DNA of 64,000 nucleotides from Paragorgia papillata (GCA_035771165.1 JAWNZC010000100.1:1635001-1699000); one strand, 5' to 3'; numbered from the stretch's first letter, positions 11,761 through 23,086 are shown. Notes: generated from the sequence alone by a model not told the origin. Translations and numbers: made by a program.

Positions 11761-12135
11761 CGTTGGTCTAGAACACACAAGAGTAACTAGAATTTCTAAG
11801 TTTTAATCAACATTCGTGCCGTCACAGTCTCATCTCGTCTGACGTAATCTGTCTTAATCACACTCTCTCAAATCAATCATACGTCATAATCCATTCCTAG
11901 TATTATTATTTAATATATAATTAGATCAATGGACCTTTTACCTTTTAGGAAAAACCCGCAATGCATTGTGGTAGTTGGGTATCACTTCACTTCCAGGTGA
12001 AATGGCTGCCGCGAGGCGAGCACTTTTACTTGGAAGAATAATTGATTAGTTTTAACCGCTTTTATCTTTCGAGAGTAAACTTTACTTATTGCAGCATAAC
12101 TAGGGGGGTATTTACTACATTCTGTGAAAAAGGTA

Positions 12136-12244
12136 ATGAAGTTACTGCAGTCGTTGTCGAGAAAGTCAATTCGGAGTGATCGACTGAGCGAACACGATTC
12201 GAACAAAAACATTTATGAAGAAAGGTCTGTGCAAGCGTTTGCAG
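12136..12244 (+). other. First-exon-like frame in the left arm
   Basis: ATG followed by 36 open codons (MKLLQSLSRKSIRSDRLSEH at the start), ending in CAG|GTGAGTAAG, a strong splice donor. The same frame and donor exist inverted at 15186-15294 with an Arg-to-Gln change. No homolog recognised; could be a captured host exon or the element's own first exon. Confidence 0.4.
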
Positions 12245-13168
12245 GTGAGTAAGCTTATCAAGTGGCGATCAATAAAATATTTTGCTATGTGGATATTTGT
12301 TTGTAGTTTATCTGTACAGATCGTGTCGTTTTTGCAATTGTGCAGGTCTCTTTAATGCCGTTTTTCGCTTATTGAGACTGACAAAGTTTGGCCATGCTTT
12401 CGATCAGACGTTCGATAAACAATACCCCTACTAACAATGTTTTGGTTCTGTTTTGGACCGAAAACTAAGCTTGTCCAGTGAGCAAAAATTCAGGTTTTTA
12501 CAAGAGCTGCAACTCAAAAGTGCTTTCGCGAGTTTTGCAGCCGTTGTTTTGCTTATTTTCTTTGTGTCTTGATTCGTCTCCTCCCAAGTAATTTAGTAAG
12601 TTCTAAAATATTATGCACTTGTCAAAGTTTGGCCCCAGGGTAGGGGGAACGATCAAACCCAGGGGGATTTGACATTTTTTGAAAATTTACTTCAAATTCC
12701 TTACCCAGGGGGCAAACATTTGTGTCAAATAAAGAAAAAAACTTTTCTGTGGTTCCACCATTGTATCAATATAAATGCACATATCAATGTTAAGCCCCAG
12801 GGTGGGGGCAACCCACAGGGATATTGACTTTGTGGGGAAAAATTGTCAAATTCCCCTGTGGTAGAATAGCCTTGTTGGTCAAAATACCCCTCCCTGGGAA
12901 ATATGAAGTGCTAAAATATAATATTAAGATAATTTTATGTGTCAAAAATCCCATCCCTTGAGAAAGTCAAATTTCCCCTGTCTCGGGGTGTTGATCAGTC
13001 AATATCCCATGGGTTGCCTGCTTTCCCCCCCCCCCCCCCTGGGCCTTAACATTGATCAGTGCATAACAATTTATTCAAGGGGAAACAACATTGACAGCAT
13101 AATAATAAAAGCAGTCAGTACAAAATATACTTCAGGTAGCTGGACATTTTTAATATTAACAAACAAAT

Positions 13169-14274
13169 AAATGATAAACTAGGCTAGGAATAGCAATGCT
13201 AGAACATGCTTACAGCATCCTCTTTTAATACCAGCCTTACACATAGTTAGCACAGACAATTTATTCAGTTATTTGATTCTGTTTTGACAACACCAGTAGA
13301 GTTGTCACTGGCTAATTCAGTTTGCAGATGCTTTTGCAACAGCTCATATAGGTAAATAAAGGTGGAAGAATTTCAAGTCTCTTGTCCATCGCTTTGTCTC
13401 ACCTTGGCACATTTTGTTGCCTCCTTCGAAGTGCAAGGTTCATCCTTCATATTAATACATTATATTCTAACTAATTTAACTATTTTAATATTATAAATAT
13501 ATTCCTAATATGTATATACAGTACAAACATTTATAATTATTTCATTTACAAACTATTCAACTATCAACATGTTTAACAAGTTAAGCCAAACACTACAAAT
13601 TTTATTTTAGGTTAAAATATTATATTACTGTAATAAGCTACTGTATTAACTCGGTTGTATTTATAGTTCTAGAACACTGCACAAACACAAATAAAGTTTA
13701 TATTTATACCTTGAGTTTTTACTTACTAATAATATCTAAGTAACTAAAACTATTTGAGAAAGTTCAATGTATACACAACATGTACAGAGAAACTTTTTCC
13801 ACACTTTTTTTTTAATGTTTAGTAAGTAAACAATGTTGAATTTAAATTATTTTACGACATATTAAAACTAATGCACCTGTCAATGTTAAGCCCCAGGGGA
13901 GGGGGGATGGGCAACCCAATGGGACTTAACAACCTCCATGTCCCCGTGGGTTAGGAATTTGACAAAAACAACCATCCTGAGGGAGGGGATATTTGATAAT
14001 TTTGTGTGGGAGTCTGGTGACCACCAAGTATTGAAATGTGGTGTATAAATCTTATAGGTAAATATGAGCTGTTTTTATTGTATTTTTGTGTTCTATTATC
14101 ACTCAGATTGAAATTGTGCTCAGTTTCTTTGACAATATCAGTTTAATATTCTTTGTTAGTTTTTTGACCGATACTGTATTTAATTTTTAAGAAGGTTTCA
14201 GAAGAGATGGACTGGAAACTGCCCTCTTCAGTAGTGCAAAGTTTGAAATGGGCTTAAGAGCAATTAGTTTGGTT
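13169..14274. other. Unique centre of the giant-arm element
   Basis: AT-rich, no transposase motif or long frame. One more G-rich terminus of the TGCAC family lies at ~13871. Confidence 0.5.
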
Positions 14275-14397
14275 TTTCTAGTTTATCATGTATTTGTAAT
14301 ATTAAAAACATCCAGCTCCCTGAACACTGCCACATACATATTTTGTACTGACTGCTTTATTATGCTGTTAATGTTGTTTCTCCTTGAATGAATTGTT

Positions 14398-14429
<32 letters not shown>

Positions 14430-15185
14430 ACTTCCCAAGACAGGGAAATTTGACTTTCTTGACTTTCTCGAGGGACAGGATTTTTGACACATAAAATTAT
14501 CTTAATATTATATTTTAGCACTTCATATTTCCCAGGGAGGGGTATTTTGACCAACAAGGCTATTCTACCACAGGGGAATTTGACAATTTCCCCCCACAAA
14601 GTCAATATCCCTGTGGGTTGCCCCCACCCTGGGGCTTAACATTGATATGTGCATTTATATTGATACAATGGTGGAACCACAGAAAAGTTTTTTTCTTTAT
14701 TTGACACAAATGTTTGCCCCCTGGGTAAGGAATTTGAAGTAAATTTTCAAAAAATGTCAAATCCCCCTGGGTTTGATCGTTCCCCCTACCCTGGGGCTAA
14801 ACTTTGACAAGTGCATAATATTTTAGAACTTACTAAATTACTTGGGAGGAGACGAATCAAGACACAAAGAAAATAAGCAAAACAACGGCTGCAAAACTCG
14901 CGAAAGCACTTTTGAGTTGCAGCTCTTGTAAAAACCTGAATTTTTGCTCACTGGACAAGCTTAGTTTTTCGGTCCAAAACAGAACCAAAACATTGTTAGT
15001 AGGGGTATTGTTTATCGAACGTCTGATCGAAAGCATGGCCAAACTTTGTCAGTCTCAATAAGCGAAAAAAGGCATTAAAGAGACCTGCACAATTGCAAAA
15101 ACGACACGATCTGTACAGATAAACTACAAACAAATATCCACATAGCAAAATATTTTATTGATCGCCACTTGATAAGCTTACTCAC

Positions 15186-15294
15186 CTGCAAACGCTTGCA
15201 CAGACCTTTCTTCATAAATGTTTTTGTTCGAATCGTGTTCGCTCAGTCGATCACTCTGAATTGACTTTCTCGACAACGACTGCAGTAACTTCAT
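15186..15294 (-). other. First-exon-like frame in the right arm
   Basis: Inverted counterpart of 12136-12244, also 109 bp, with an intact ATG and a GTGAG donor. Preservation of frame and donor in both arms is notable but expected if the arms are recent copies. Confidence 0.4.
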
Positions 15295-15523
15295 TACCTT
15301 TTTCACAGAATGTAGTAAATACCCCCCTAGTTATGCTGCAAGAAGTAAAGTTTACTCTCGAAAGCTAAAAGCGGTTAAAACTAATCAATTATTCTTCCAA
15401 GTAAAAGTGCTCGCCTCGCGGCAGCCATTTCACCTGGAAGTGAAGTGATACCCAACTACCCGAATGCATTGCGGGTTTTTCCTAAAAGGTAAAAGGTCCA
15501 TTAACTGTAACATATACGTTACA

Positions 15524-15537
15524 TTCCTCCCCCCTTA
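15524..15537 (-). promoter_or_regulatory. Polypurine tract
   Basis: The minus strand reads AAGGGGGGAGGAA directly before the TGTAACG start of the 3' LTR, the expected site for priming plus-strand synthesis. Confidence 0.85.
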
Positions 15538-16676
15538 TTTAGAGACACGTCCCGTGTCCTCGCTTAAAATTCCTTTCACGATACTGGCATAAGTGATAGT
15601 ATCCACCTCGTAATCAGCGTGCCAGTGAGGAGGTCGGATTACTCGGCGTTGTCGAACTCGGTTCATTTCTTCATGTTGTTCATTTTCTTCACCTGCAGCT
15701 ATTTCAGGCGGTTCTGCTTGTGCTGGCAACTGCACCACATCATCTGGGTTTGGTACCTGCACCCTATCATCCGGATCTGGTAACTGCACCACATCATCGT
15801 TGCTCTCATCTTCCAATTCGTTGTCGCTCTGAGCTGGTGTGATGTGGTTAGTCTCCAATAAGGATGCTCTCTCACCAGGTATAGAGGGTGGAGTATCACA
15901 AGGTTTTAACCGGTGAAAGTGAACCACTGAACGAGCTCTTGTCCCCTCGCGCTGGATACGATACACCACATCTGTTATGCGTTTTACCACGACAAAAGGG
16001 CCAGTCCAGGGACGATGGAAGTTTGGTTTTAAACCCCTCTTGACGGCTGGATTGTGAAGCCAGACTCGGTCTCCAACTTTGTATCGGCCACCAACTGCTC
16101 GTTGATCGTACCGGTCTTTCTGCCGACCTTGTACAAACCCCGTCCTTTTCCGTACTTGCTCGTAGGCTTCCTCCAGGTGTTGTTTGAGTTGTACAACATA
16201 CTCGGTGGTCTCCTTCATCGTGTTAGGATCTCTACCAAACATCAAATCGATGGGGAGTCGAATCTCTCTCCCAAACATCAAGTGGAATGGCGTGTAACCA
16301 GTGGATTCTTGCACACTGGAACGGTAGGCCAACATAGTGGTGGGGAGATGATCATCCCAAGAAGTCTCATCCTCTGCAACGCGTATGCTCAGCATCCCAA
16401 TTAGTGTCCGGTTGAAGCACTCCACGAGTCCATCTGACTGTGGGTGGTAGGGGGTGGTGCGAGTCTTTTCCATGCCAAGAAGATTGCACATTTCCTTAAA
16501 GATCTTTGACTCAAAATTACGTCCCTGGTCGGAGTGAATGTGCATTGGGACTCCGAACCGACAAATCCATTCGTTGACTAGCACTCGTGCTATGGATTCA
16601 GCTTCTTGGTTCGCAAGAGGGTAGGCTTCGGGCCATCTAGTAAAGTAGTCGGAAACACGAGTATGTACTTGTTTCC
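15535..16676 (-). pseudogene. Gypsy integrase core and C-terminal domain
   Basis: Carries the second and third catalytic residues of DDE integrases (HSDQGRNFES with Asp; PYHPQSDGLVECFNRTL with Glu). A GPY/F-type C-terminal module follows (YKVGDRVWLHNPAV ... WTGPFVVVKRITDVVYRI), then an acidic tail. A one-base frame break lies near 16640, just downstream of the fragment KYILV. The stop is next to the polypurine tract. Confidence 0.92.
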
Positions 16677-16679
16677 ATG

Positions 16680-17538
16680 TTTAACAATTAGTCACCGAAG
16701 TCGAGGTGACTATCGGTGAATATTTACCGAGCCGCGAAGCGGCGAGGTAAATACACCGATAGTCACCAAGACTGAGGTGACTAATTGTTTTAGTATAATT
16801 TTAGAGGTTGATAAAAAACCAATCACGTTGAAACAAAAACTTTTAAACAACTGCTTTCATTTTAACAGTGGTGATTCTGTTTATTCACAGACGATGTTAG
16901 CAAGCCACAATCTTTGTCAGTAAATAATTTCAAAAAAAGAGTAAACAACTTCCTACTTTGGAATTGAACTTGTACATACATTCAAATATATGCTAAAAAG
17001 ACTTTTATTCTGGTGTTTTGGATCCTGTGTTACGGCTTTTTTGCACTTAATTATTCATGTTCAATATGTTCTTCACTCATGACGAAGTTTTCGCCACATC
17101 GCTACGACCAAAACCTAGCCAAAACATACAAAAAATACGAAGAAATATAGAAAATATACTTCCTTACCTTTATAAAGTTTTGTTTTTACGATATTTGATA
17201 TCCACAACATCTCAGTGATAAATGTTTTCAGTATTATGCTATTTTGTTTGTCTCAAAAACTACAGACCCCATTTTGAAAAATAAAATCAACAGTTCAATG
17301 AATCAACAAATTCTAAAATCTCATACTTCAAAATGACAACTCCGAGGGGGAGACTGAAACGAGTAAAGTCAGTGCAGTGTTGAATAAGTACCAGTCTCTT
17401 TTCCAAAACTACTTTTGAAGAACAATTTCTTGTGATGTAATAGTCACCGCGCTAGGCGGTGACTATCACCTCAGATTCACCGCTGAGCGGACCAATCAGA
17501 AAGCTGGAAAGCCTCTTTTCCACTATGAAATTATACTA
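16680..17538. mobile_element. ~860-bp insertion in the Gypsy integrase
   Basis: Interrupts integrase coding; flanked by ATG on both sides (16677-16679 and 17539-17541), a possible 3-bp target duplication. Both end regions carry subterminal hairpins built from TAGTCACC/GGTGACTA (e.g. TAGTCACCGAAGTCGAGGTG at 16690 and TAGTCACCGCGCTAGGCGGT at ~17441). No coding capacity. Confidence 0.8.
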
Positions 17539-17541
17539 ATG

Positions 17542-17628
17542 GGTAATAGGTAACGGACCCACAATATCTAGTGCCACCCTCTCCATTGGAAATCCGGTAC
17601 GAACAGGCACCAACGGTGCTCGGTTTGC
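17542..17628 (-). pseudogene. Gypsy integrase core, first fragment
   Basis: Short segment stranded between two insertions: APLVPVRTGFPMERVALDIVGPLPIT contains the first catalytic aspartate (ALDIVGPLP). On the genome it is cut off from the zinc domain by the 17631-18432 insert and from the rest of the core by the 16680-17538 insert. Confidence 0.88.
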
Positions 17629-17630
17629 AT

Positions 17631-18432
17631 GGCCAGAAATTGCGGACATGCAAGATTGCGCATGTCTCAGATTTCCCCAATAATGGCGGCCCGATGCCCT
17701 ATATTTATTCATAGGGAAGTTAAGTATTCTCAAAATAGAATGGTCCATAGACTTCTTCGAGCAACTGCCGAAATGCTGTAAGCATGCGACGGTCATCCGA
17801 AACACATTCATCAACAAACGTTCTCAACACGTTGTATACTCGCCCTGCATTTTGCGATTAAATACACAAATAATTTACCTTGTATTACACTGGGAATATG
17901 TGGGATTTCTCAAATGATTCCATTTTAAACGCTTGGTTATCCTTAGGTATTCAATAATCCGTATTTGCCGAAATCGTTTGGCTTTGATGAGTAATATCTC
18001 CATGCTTTCCACCATCTTCCACTTTGATACTCACGATAAAAGTTCTGCATTTTCGATTTAAAAATCCATTAGCCGTCCGGTGAAATGAGCGCCGCCATGT
18101 TATTGCTTCGTTGTCGGAAAGAGAGTTTTCCCTTGCTCGTTAAACTCGAAATATTGCTCGCTATACCTCGTGTTTGCTACCAAAATACTCGTCGAAGGCT
18201 TCTCTTTTCGTTTCTATAGTCGTTGCCTAGATACCCCATGAGCCCGCGGCTTTATTGGCCTGTGATCGTGACTCGTTTGTGGCCCAAAGTTCGATAACTT
18301 TGACACGTCACACGAGACACAAGCATTTGGGGAACGCGAAGGTCCGAAGGGGATAATTGGGAAGTTTAAGGGATATACGCGATGGTCGCTGACCGATAGG
18401 CGCGCTCGCTCAAATGTCCGCAATTTCTGGCC
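17631..18432. mobile_element. ~800-bp TIR element in the Gypsy integrase
   Basis: The ends are a perfect 18-19 bp inverted repeat (GGCCAGAAATTGCGGACAT at left, its complement at right). It lies between the integrase zinc domain and the first core fragment. Flanking CAT/ATG makes the duplication ambiguous (AT or the palindrome CATG). Non-autonomous; no transposase frame. Confidence 0.85.
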
Positions 18433-20398
18433 ATGGTCTTGCTGGAGATTTACGTTTAGCGCATTCAGGACACTGACGGCACCACAGTTCGATGTCTTCC
18501 CTCAACCCTATCCAATAAAACCGTTCTCTTGCCTTCCCTACGGTTTTAGTCACGCCAAGATGCCCTCCTGCTACTCCATCGTGCAATTCTTTGATAACGA
18601 CAAGGACAAGTTCTCGTGGTACCACTATTTGCTTTAGGATTCTCTTCCCATCTCTATCTTCCCAGTGTCGATGAACCACACCGTTTTCCAGGAACAACTG
18701 ATCCCACTGAGCCCAATAGCCACGATTTCTCAGTCCAGAGCCGGACATTTCTTCAACAGTAGGGCGGTCCTTCCCTGCCAGTAAACGACGTCGAATAGGT
18801 CCTAGTTGTGGATCTCCTTCCTGAGCTGATTGTATGGTTGTTAGTGTCCCATCATCGAGAGACTCCCCGGAAGCCCCACCCTCTGGCGGTGACATATGGA
18901 CGGCATGAACGTTATGTGGGTCACCACATTGATCACAAGGTCGTCCCGACAGGGCATCAGCGTTGCTGTGTCTTATTCCCGGTCGGTGTTCGGCTTGAAA
19001 ATGATACTCTTGCAGTTGCTCCAACCACCGAGCCACCTGTCCTTCGGGCTCCTTGAACCGTTGTAACCACTGCAGTGCCGCGTGATCTGTTCGAACAACA
19101 AAAGGCCGTCCGAGTAAATAGCATCGGAAATGACGAGTAAAGGTAACCACCGCGAGCATTTCCCGGCGAGTCACGCAGTAATTTCTTTCTGCTTTGGTCA
19201 ATGTCCTGCTTCCATAGCCAATCACTCTCTCTTTACCGTCTTGTATCTGGGACAGAACTGCACCAATACCACGATCACTAGCGTCGGTGTCGAGGATGAA
19301 TGGGTCTGAGTACCTCGGGTACGCTAGGATGGGCGCGCAAACTAATCGCCGCTTCAATTCTCTAAAAGCATCGTCAGCTTCTTCGCTCCATCGATATTCG
19401 GTCTTCTTTTCGGTAAGACGATGTAATGGACTAGCGATTTTGGCGAAATCTTTAATGAACCGTCTGTAATATGACGCGAGACCCAAAAAGCTTCGCAACT
19501 CACCCGGGTTCGTAGGGACTGGCCAGGAAGCAACTCTTTCGGTTTTCTCGGGGTCGGCAGCCACCCCATCTTGTTTGACCACATGCCCCAAAAAGGTTAC
19601 TTCGCGCCGACACGGACGACACTTCTTCGGTTTCAGCTTAAGCCCCGCTCCACGAAATCTCTCGAACACAGATTGTAAGCGTTCCAGATGCTCGTCAAAT
19701 GTTCGTCCAAAGACGACGACATCATCTAAATAAGCCAAACACGATTCCCACGTAAGTCCGGCTAACACCAACTCCATCAGGCATTGAAAGGTGCTCGGGG
19801 CGTTACACAACCCAAAGGGCATTACTCGAAATTCGTACAACCCTTGAGGTGTAACGAATGCAGACTTCTCCCGATCTTGGGGGTCAAGCTCCACTTGCCA
19901 GTAGCCACTCGCCAGATCTAGCGTTGAGAACCAACAAGCTTCTCCAAGGGAATCCAGAATGTCGTCCACACGGGGCAAAGGGAAGGAATCTTTACGCGTG
20001 ACGTTGTTTAGACGTCGATAGTCGACGCAGAATCTTGTCGTCCCATCTTTCTTCCGCACGAGAACAATTGGTGATGCCCATGGTGATTGGGATGGTTGAA
20101 CGACTCCTTGCTGCTGCATCTCATCCACCATGCGACTGACTTCGGACCTTTGGTGGGGTGCTACTCGACGAGCTCTTTGACGGATTGGAGAAGCATCTCC
20201 AGTACTGATCTTGTGGTACACTTTATTGGTTCGCCCCAAATCGCCGTCACCTGTGGAAAATATATCTTCAAAGTCGTCTACAAGCTGAGTTAGCTTGGTT
20301 TGTTGATCGTTCGTGAGCCCCAAGTCCTCTATCTCCTTTGAAATGTTCTCCTTGGCGCTGTGATCTCTTGACCTTCGAGACTGAACTGGGACTTGCAT
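18433..20398 (-). pseudogene. pol: Gypsy reverse transcriptase, RNase H and integrase zinc domain
   Basis: Long open segment of pol. The RT fingers/palm contain VRKKDGTTRFCVDYRRLN and the catalytic YLDDVVVF (the YxDD box). RNase H follows with ILDTDASDRGIGAVLSQ and RTDHAALQWL. After a linker comes the integrase HHCC zinc domain (HDGVAGGHLGVTKT ... CRQCPEC). The frame is separated from the upstream protease part by a frameshift near 20395. Downstream it reads into the inserted element at 17631-18432, where integrase coding stops. Confidence 0.95.
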
Positions 20399-20607
20399 TG
20401 ACGTGGCTGACTTCTATGAATGTATCGTCAGGTTGGTCAGTGCTGGCCTTCGAACCACATAATGGGCTGAAATTTCCCACGCTTAGGTTTCTATAAAGAG
20501 TTACCGGCGTCTCCGACAAATTAGCAATACGTATTGGCATTATTCCCTGCGAAGGTCGTGCCACAATTCTCGCTGCCAAGACTTGGTGTTTTGATTCGAA
20601 ACCGTCC

Positions 20608-21220
20608 TTAACTTTGAAAACGACAGGAAAAATCAGTGCTATTGTCTCCATCACTCTGTACAATGGCTGGAAGAACCATTTTTGCGTTAGGTCGCACCAC
20701 TACTGTGTCTTTTAGGACGACACGGCAAACACAAGGTGGTCTGGCTTGGTATCGGAGAGCGACGGTATGTTTATCCGCGTGGAGAGAGCCTGTTTTCAAG
20801 TCAATGAAACAACCGTTCTCGGTTAGAAAGTCAGCTCCTAGCAAACAGTCTTGGGTTACTCCTTCAGTAATCAAAGTATTTTGCATCACATCCAGACCGC
20901 CTACCCGAAATCTCACTTGAGCTGACCCCAGTATCTTTAATGGCTCTCCATTCGCGACGACGACGGCTTGATGGACTGGCTGTAATTGCTCCCGTGTCGT
21001 ATGCCCACTTCTTTCCCACAATTGACGATGGACCAAAGTGACTGCAGATCCTGTATCAACCAACATTGGGGTTTCTGCGTTGTTCAGTAAACCACTCACG
21101 AAGACTGCTGATTGTGTTGCGGCGCTAACGTTGACAGGAAATTTGTTTTGGGGACCTAACGGTTGTACCGCTGACGCCCGGTCCGCGGCGGCAGGTGACT
21201 CTCGTTTCCCGACGGCCTAT
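20608..21220 (-). pseudogene. Gypsy aspartic protease region of pol
   Basis: The frame differs from gag, so pol would need a recoding shift or re-initiation. The retropepsin motif VDTGSAVTLV supplies the catalytic Asp, and the later motif LLGADFL is the conserved hydrophobic-Gly turn. It would process Gag-Pol. The frame breaks near 20640, where homologous sequence continues in another frame (20398-20663, containing FKVKDGFESKHQVLAAR). Confidence 0.88.
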
Positions 21221-21239
21221 CTTGGGTAATGTTGGAGTT

Positions 21240-22145
21240 TCACTCTGGACACGAGTTTCGCATGTGCCCCAGTTGACCACAGCTCCAACACGTTATTGGG
21301 TTTGATCTCCGTCCTCTCCGTCCTCCGGTTTCCGTAGGTGTCGGTGCGTTGAGTTTCTCAATGAGCCGCGTTAGTACTTCGGTGTTAGCGCGAAGGGCGG
21401 CGGCCATTTCGCTTGTGTTGCCTTTCTTGACTGCTTCGAATCTATCATCGATGCTTGTTTGTCGGTCTCCCACGGCGTGAACTCTTTCGCTTAAGCTGTC
21501 ATCACCTATCGAGCGTTGGTCTCCCACGGCGTGAACTTTGGCTCTCGTTCCTTCTCGCATTTTCTGGTGCGTTTTATGCACTGCCGTAAGTCGTCTCGCA
21601 AGCTTAACAGCATCATCCAAACTCGAGGGGGAGTCAACGAGGAGGCGTTCTTACGTTTTCGCGTCTTGTATCCCTGCAATAAATTGGTCTCGAGCTAATT
21701 CGTCTTGATGTTTGGGTTCCAATCCACGGTGGCCTCGTTTTGCTAGGTCAAGTAAAATACCCGCAAAAGTTTCTAACGTTTCTCCTGGTTCTTGTTTACG
21801 TTGGTTGAGCTTGAATCTTAATTCGGGCTCTGTTGCTTTCGACGCGAAGCGATTCAGGAGTTTTGCTTTGACTTCGTCATAACTATCCTTTTCGATATCT
21901 AGCCCGAGCTGATCGATTGCTTGGAACGCGTTGTCGTCGAGCGATAAATCAACGGCACCTGCCTTGCAGTCTTTTGGAATTCTCACACATTTCGCGTAAG
22001 TTTGCCAGCGCTTTAACCAAAGCTCAAAATTACAACCCATTGTAAATGGTTTTGGAGCTCGGATACCGCCAACCGCGAGCTTCGTTTCTGGTACGGCCAC
22101 CTCTTGCTGTTCGGTTTCGTTGTTCGGATCCATTTCTATCGACAA
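21240..22145 (-). pseudogene. gag: Gag polyprotein, broken by one nonsense codon
   Basis: Retrotransposon structural protein, ~300 codons, starting soon after the primer-binding site. The N-terminal part contains the capsid-like segment FELWLKRWQTYAKC and KLNQRKQEPGETLETFAGIL, typical of Gypsy gag. The C-terminal end carries a zinc knuckle CWSCGQLGHMRNSC (C-X2-C-X4-H-X4-C) for nucleic-acid binding. A single in-frame TAA at 21651-21653 cuts the frame; the reading frame is otherwise unchanged on both sides, so this is a point mutation rather than an indel. Confidence 0.9.
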
Positions 22146-22159
22146 TCAAAATAAACCGG

Positions 22160-22182
22160 TGTAGATCCCACCGCTGCCACCA
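22160..22182 (-). promoter_or_regulatory. Primer-binding site
   Basis: Immediately inside the 5' LTR the minus strand reads TGGTGGCAGCGGTGGGATC, beginning TGG as expected for pairing with a tRNA 3' CCA end. The primer tRNA was not identified. Confidence 0.75.
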
Positions 22183-22183
22183 A

Positions 22184-22374
22184 TGTTGGTCCAGAACACA
22201 CAAGAGTACTAGAATTTCTAAGTTTTAATCAACATTCGTGCGGTCACAGTCTCATCTCGTCTGACGTTATCTGTTTTAATCACACTCTCTCAAATCAATC
22301 ATACGTCATAATCCATTCCTAGTATTATTATTTAATATATAATTACATCAATTAACTGTAACATATACGTTACA
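22184..22374 (-). repeat. 5' LTR of the Gypsy element (191 bp)
   Basis: On the minus strand it begins TGTAACGTATATGTTACAG and ends CCAACA, the expected TG...CA termini. It matches the split left LTR (11761-11930 plus 15501-15523) apart from a few substitutions and one indel. Confidence 0.93.
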
Positions 22375-22823
22375 TAATGAACTAATTGTCCAATAGCAAC
22401 GTTTAAGTTCAATCACTCAACCGTGCTATTTAAACATTAATAAACCTAAAACAAAGGATGTGCACGGTGTAAGGTACGGTTCAATATAAAATCACAGCTC
22501 AGTATAGGCGCTTTGAAGTTTGCCGAGTTTCCAGACCATATCTCGATTGACTATGTCACAATATTGCAAAGTTTCTGGCTTTGCACTAAAAGCGAAATAC
22601 CGAACATGTCCAAATCATAATAGCGGCCGCTATTTTGAAATTCTTTTTCGCATGTAGCTATTATAATCTGTCTTCTCCGAATGTTTCCTCGAGAAATAAA
22701 CCACTGTAGAAGCTATCAAATACACTGGAAGAAAGATAATTCATCTGGCTACAACATACGTGAAAAACGTCCCGTCCCGGCAAACGTCCCGTCCCGCCTC
22801 CAATGTAAACAGCACCTAAGAAA
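22375..22823. other. No gene recognised
   Basis: Flank between the retrotransposon and the tRNA-derived palindrome. No exon or RNA signal. Confidence 0.4.
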
Positions 22824-23086
22824 ACTCTACTTGGCCCAGCTGGGATTCGAACCAGCGACCTTTGGTTTACTAGTCCGATGGTCAAGTTGGGAGCTGAAGG
22901 TCGAATGATAGTATGAAGACTGTTATCTAGATATTGAAGAAACTAGTCTGTTTCAAAATATCAAATAGCCTAAGTACTATCATTCGACCTTCAGCTCCTA
23001 ACTTGACCTGTAGCTCAGTTGGTAGATCATCGGACTAGTAAACCGAAGGTCACGGGTTCAAATCCAAGCTGGGCCAAGTAGACTTT
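22824..23086. repeat. Inverted pair of tRNA-Thr-like sequences
   Basis: The right copy (~23002-23076, +) reads GTAGCTCAGTTGGTAGAT, an anticodon arm TCGGACTAGTAAACCGA (anticodon AGT), then GGTCACGGGTTCAAATCC and TGGGCCA. The left copy (22832-22890, -) has the anticodon and T-arm but lacks the D-arm. Acceptor stems do not pair (5' TGACCTG against 3' CTGGGCC), so neither is a sound tRNA gene. The copies are joined by longer inverted arms (CTATCATTCGACCTTCAGCT), forming a tRNA-derived foldback element. Confidence 0.75.

Larger units (their letters stand above)
11931..15499. mobile_element. 3.57-kb element with ~1.2-kb inverted arms, inside the Gypsy LTR
   Basis: The ends read GGACCTTTTACCTTTTAGGA and TCCTAAAAGGTAAAAGGTCC. 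The arms (11931 to ~13168 and ~14275-15499) are near-identical with a few percent mismatches. The insertion site is exact because the uninterrupted LTR at 22184-22374 shows the empty sequence; the only duplicated bases are AT (11929-11930 and 15500-15501). The ~1.1-kb centre has no recognisable transposase. Both arms include a promoter-like segment and a 109-bp first-exon-like frame, and several copies of a G-rich TGCAC...GTCAA terminus. Confidence 0.92.
11761..22374 (-). mobile_element. Ty3/Gypsy LTR retrotransposon with nested insertions
   Basis: Minus-strand element in the order LTR, primer-binding site, gag with zinc knuckle, protease, reverse transcriptase, RNase H, integrase, polypurine tract, LTR. 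The gene order (integrase last) and integrase type place it in Ty3/Gypsy (Metaviridae-like). Three other elements lie inside it: 11931-15499 in the left LTR, 16680-17538 and 17631-18432 in the integrase region. Gag has one nonsense codon and pol at least three frame breaks, so this copy is dead. The flanks (TGTAA left, TAATG right) do not give a clean target duplication. Confidence 0.95.

Noticed and set aside
17536..17817. 93-codon minus-strand frame as one gene
   Set aside because: Chimeric: its start lies in the inserted TIR element and its end is the Gypsy integrase fragment.
23002..23076. Functional tRNA-Thr gene
   Set aside because: The anticodon arm is good, but the acceptor stem does not pair and the T-stem is broken.
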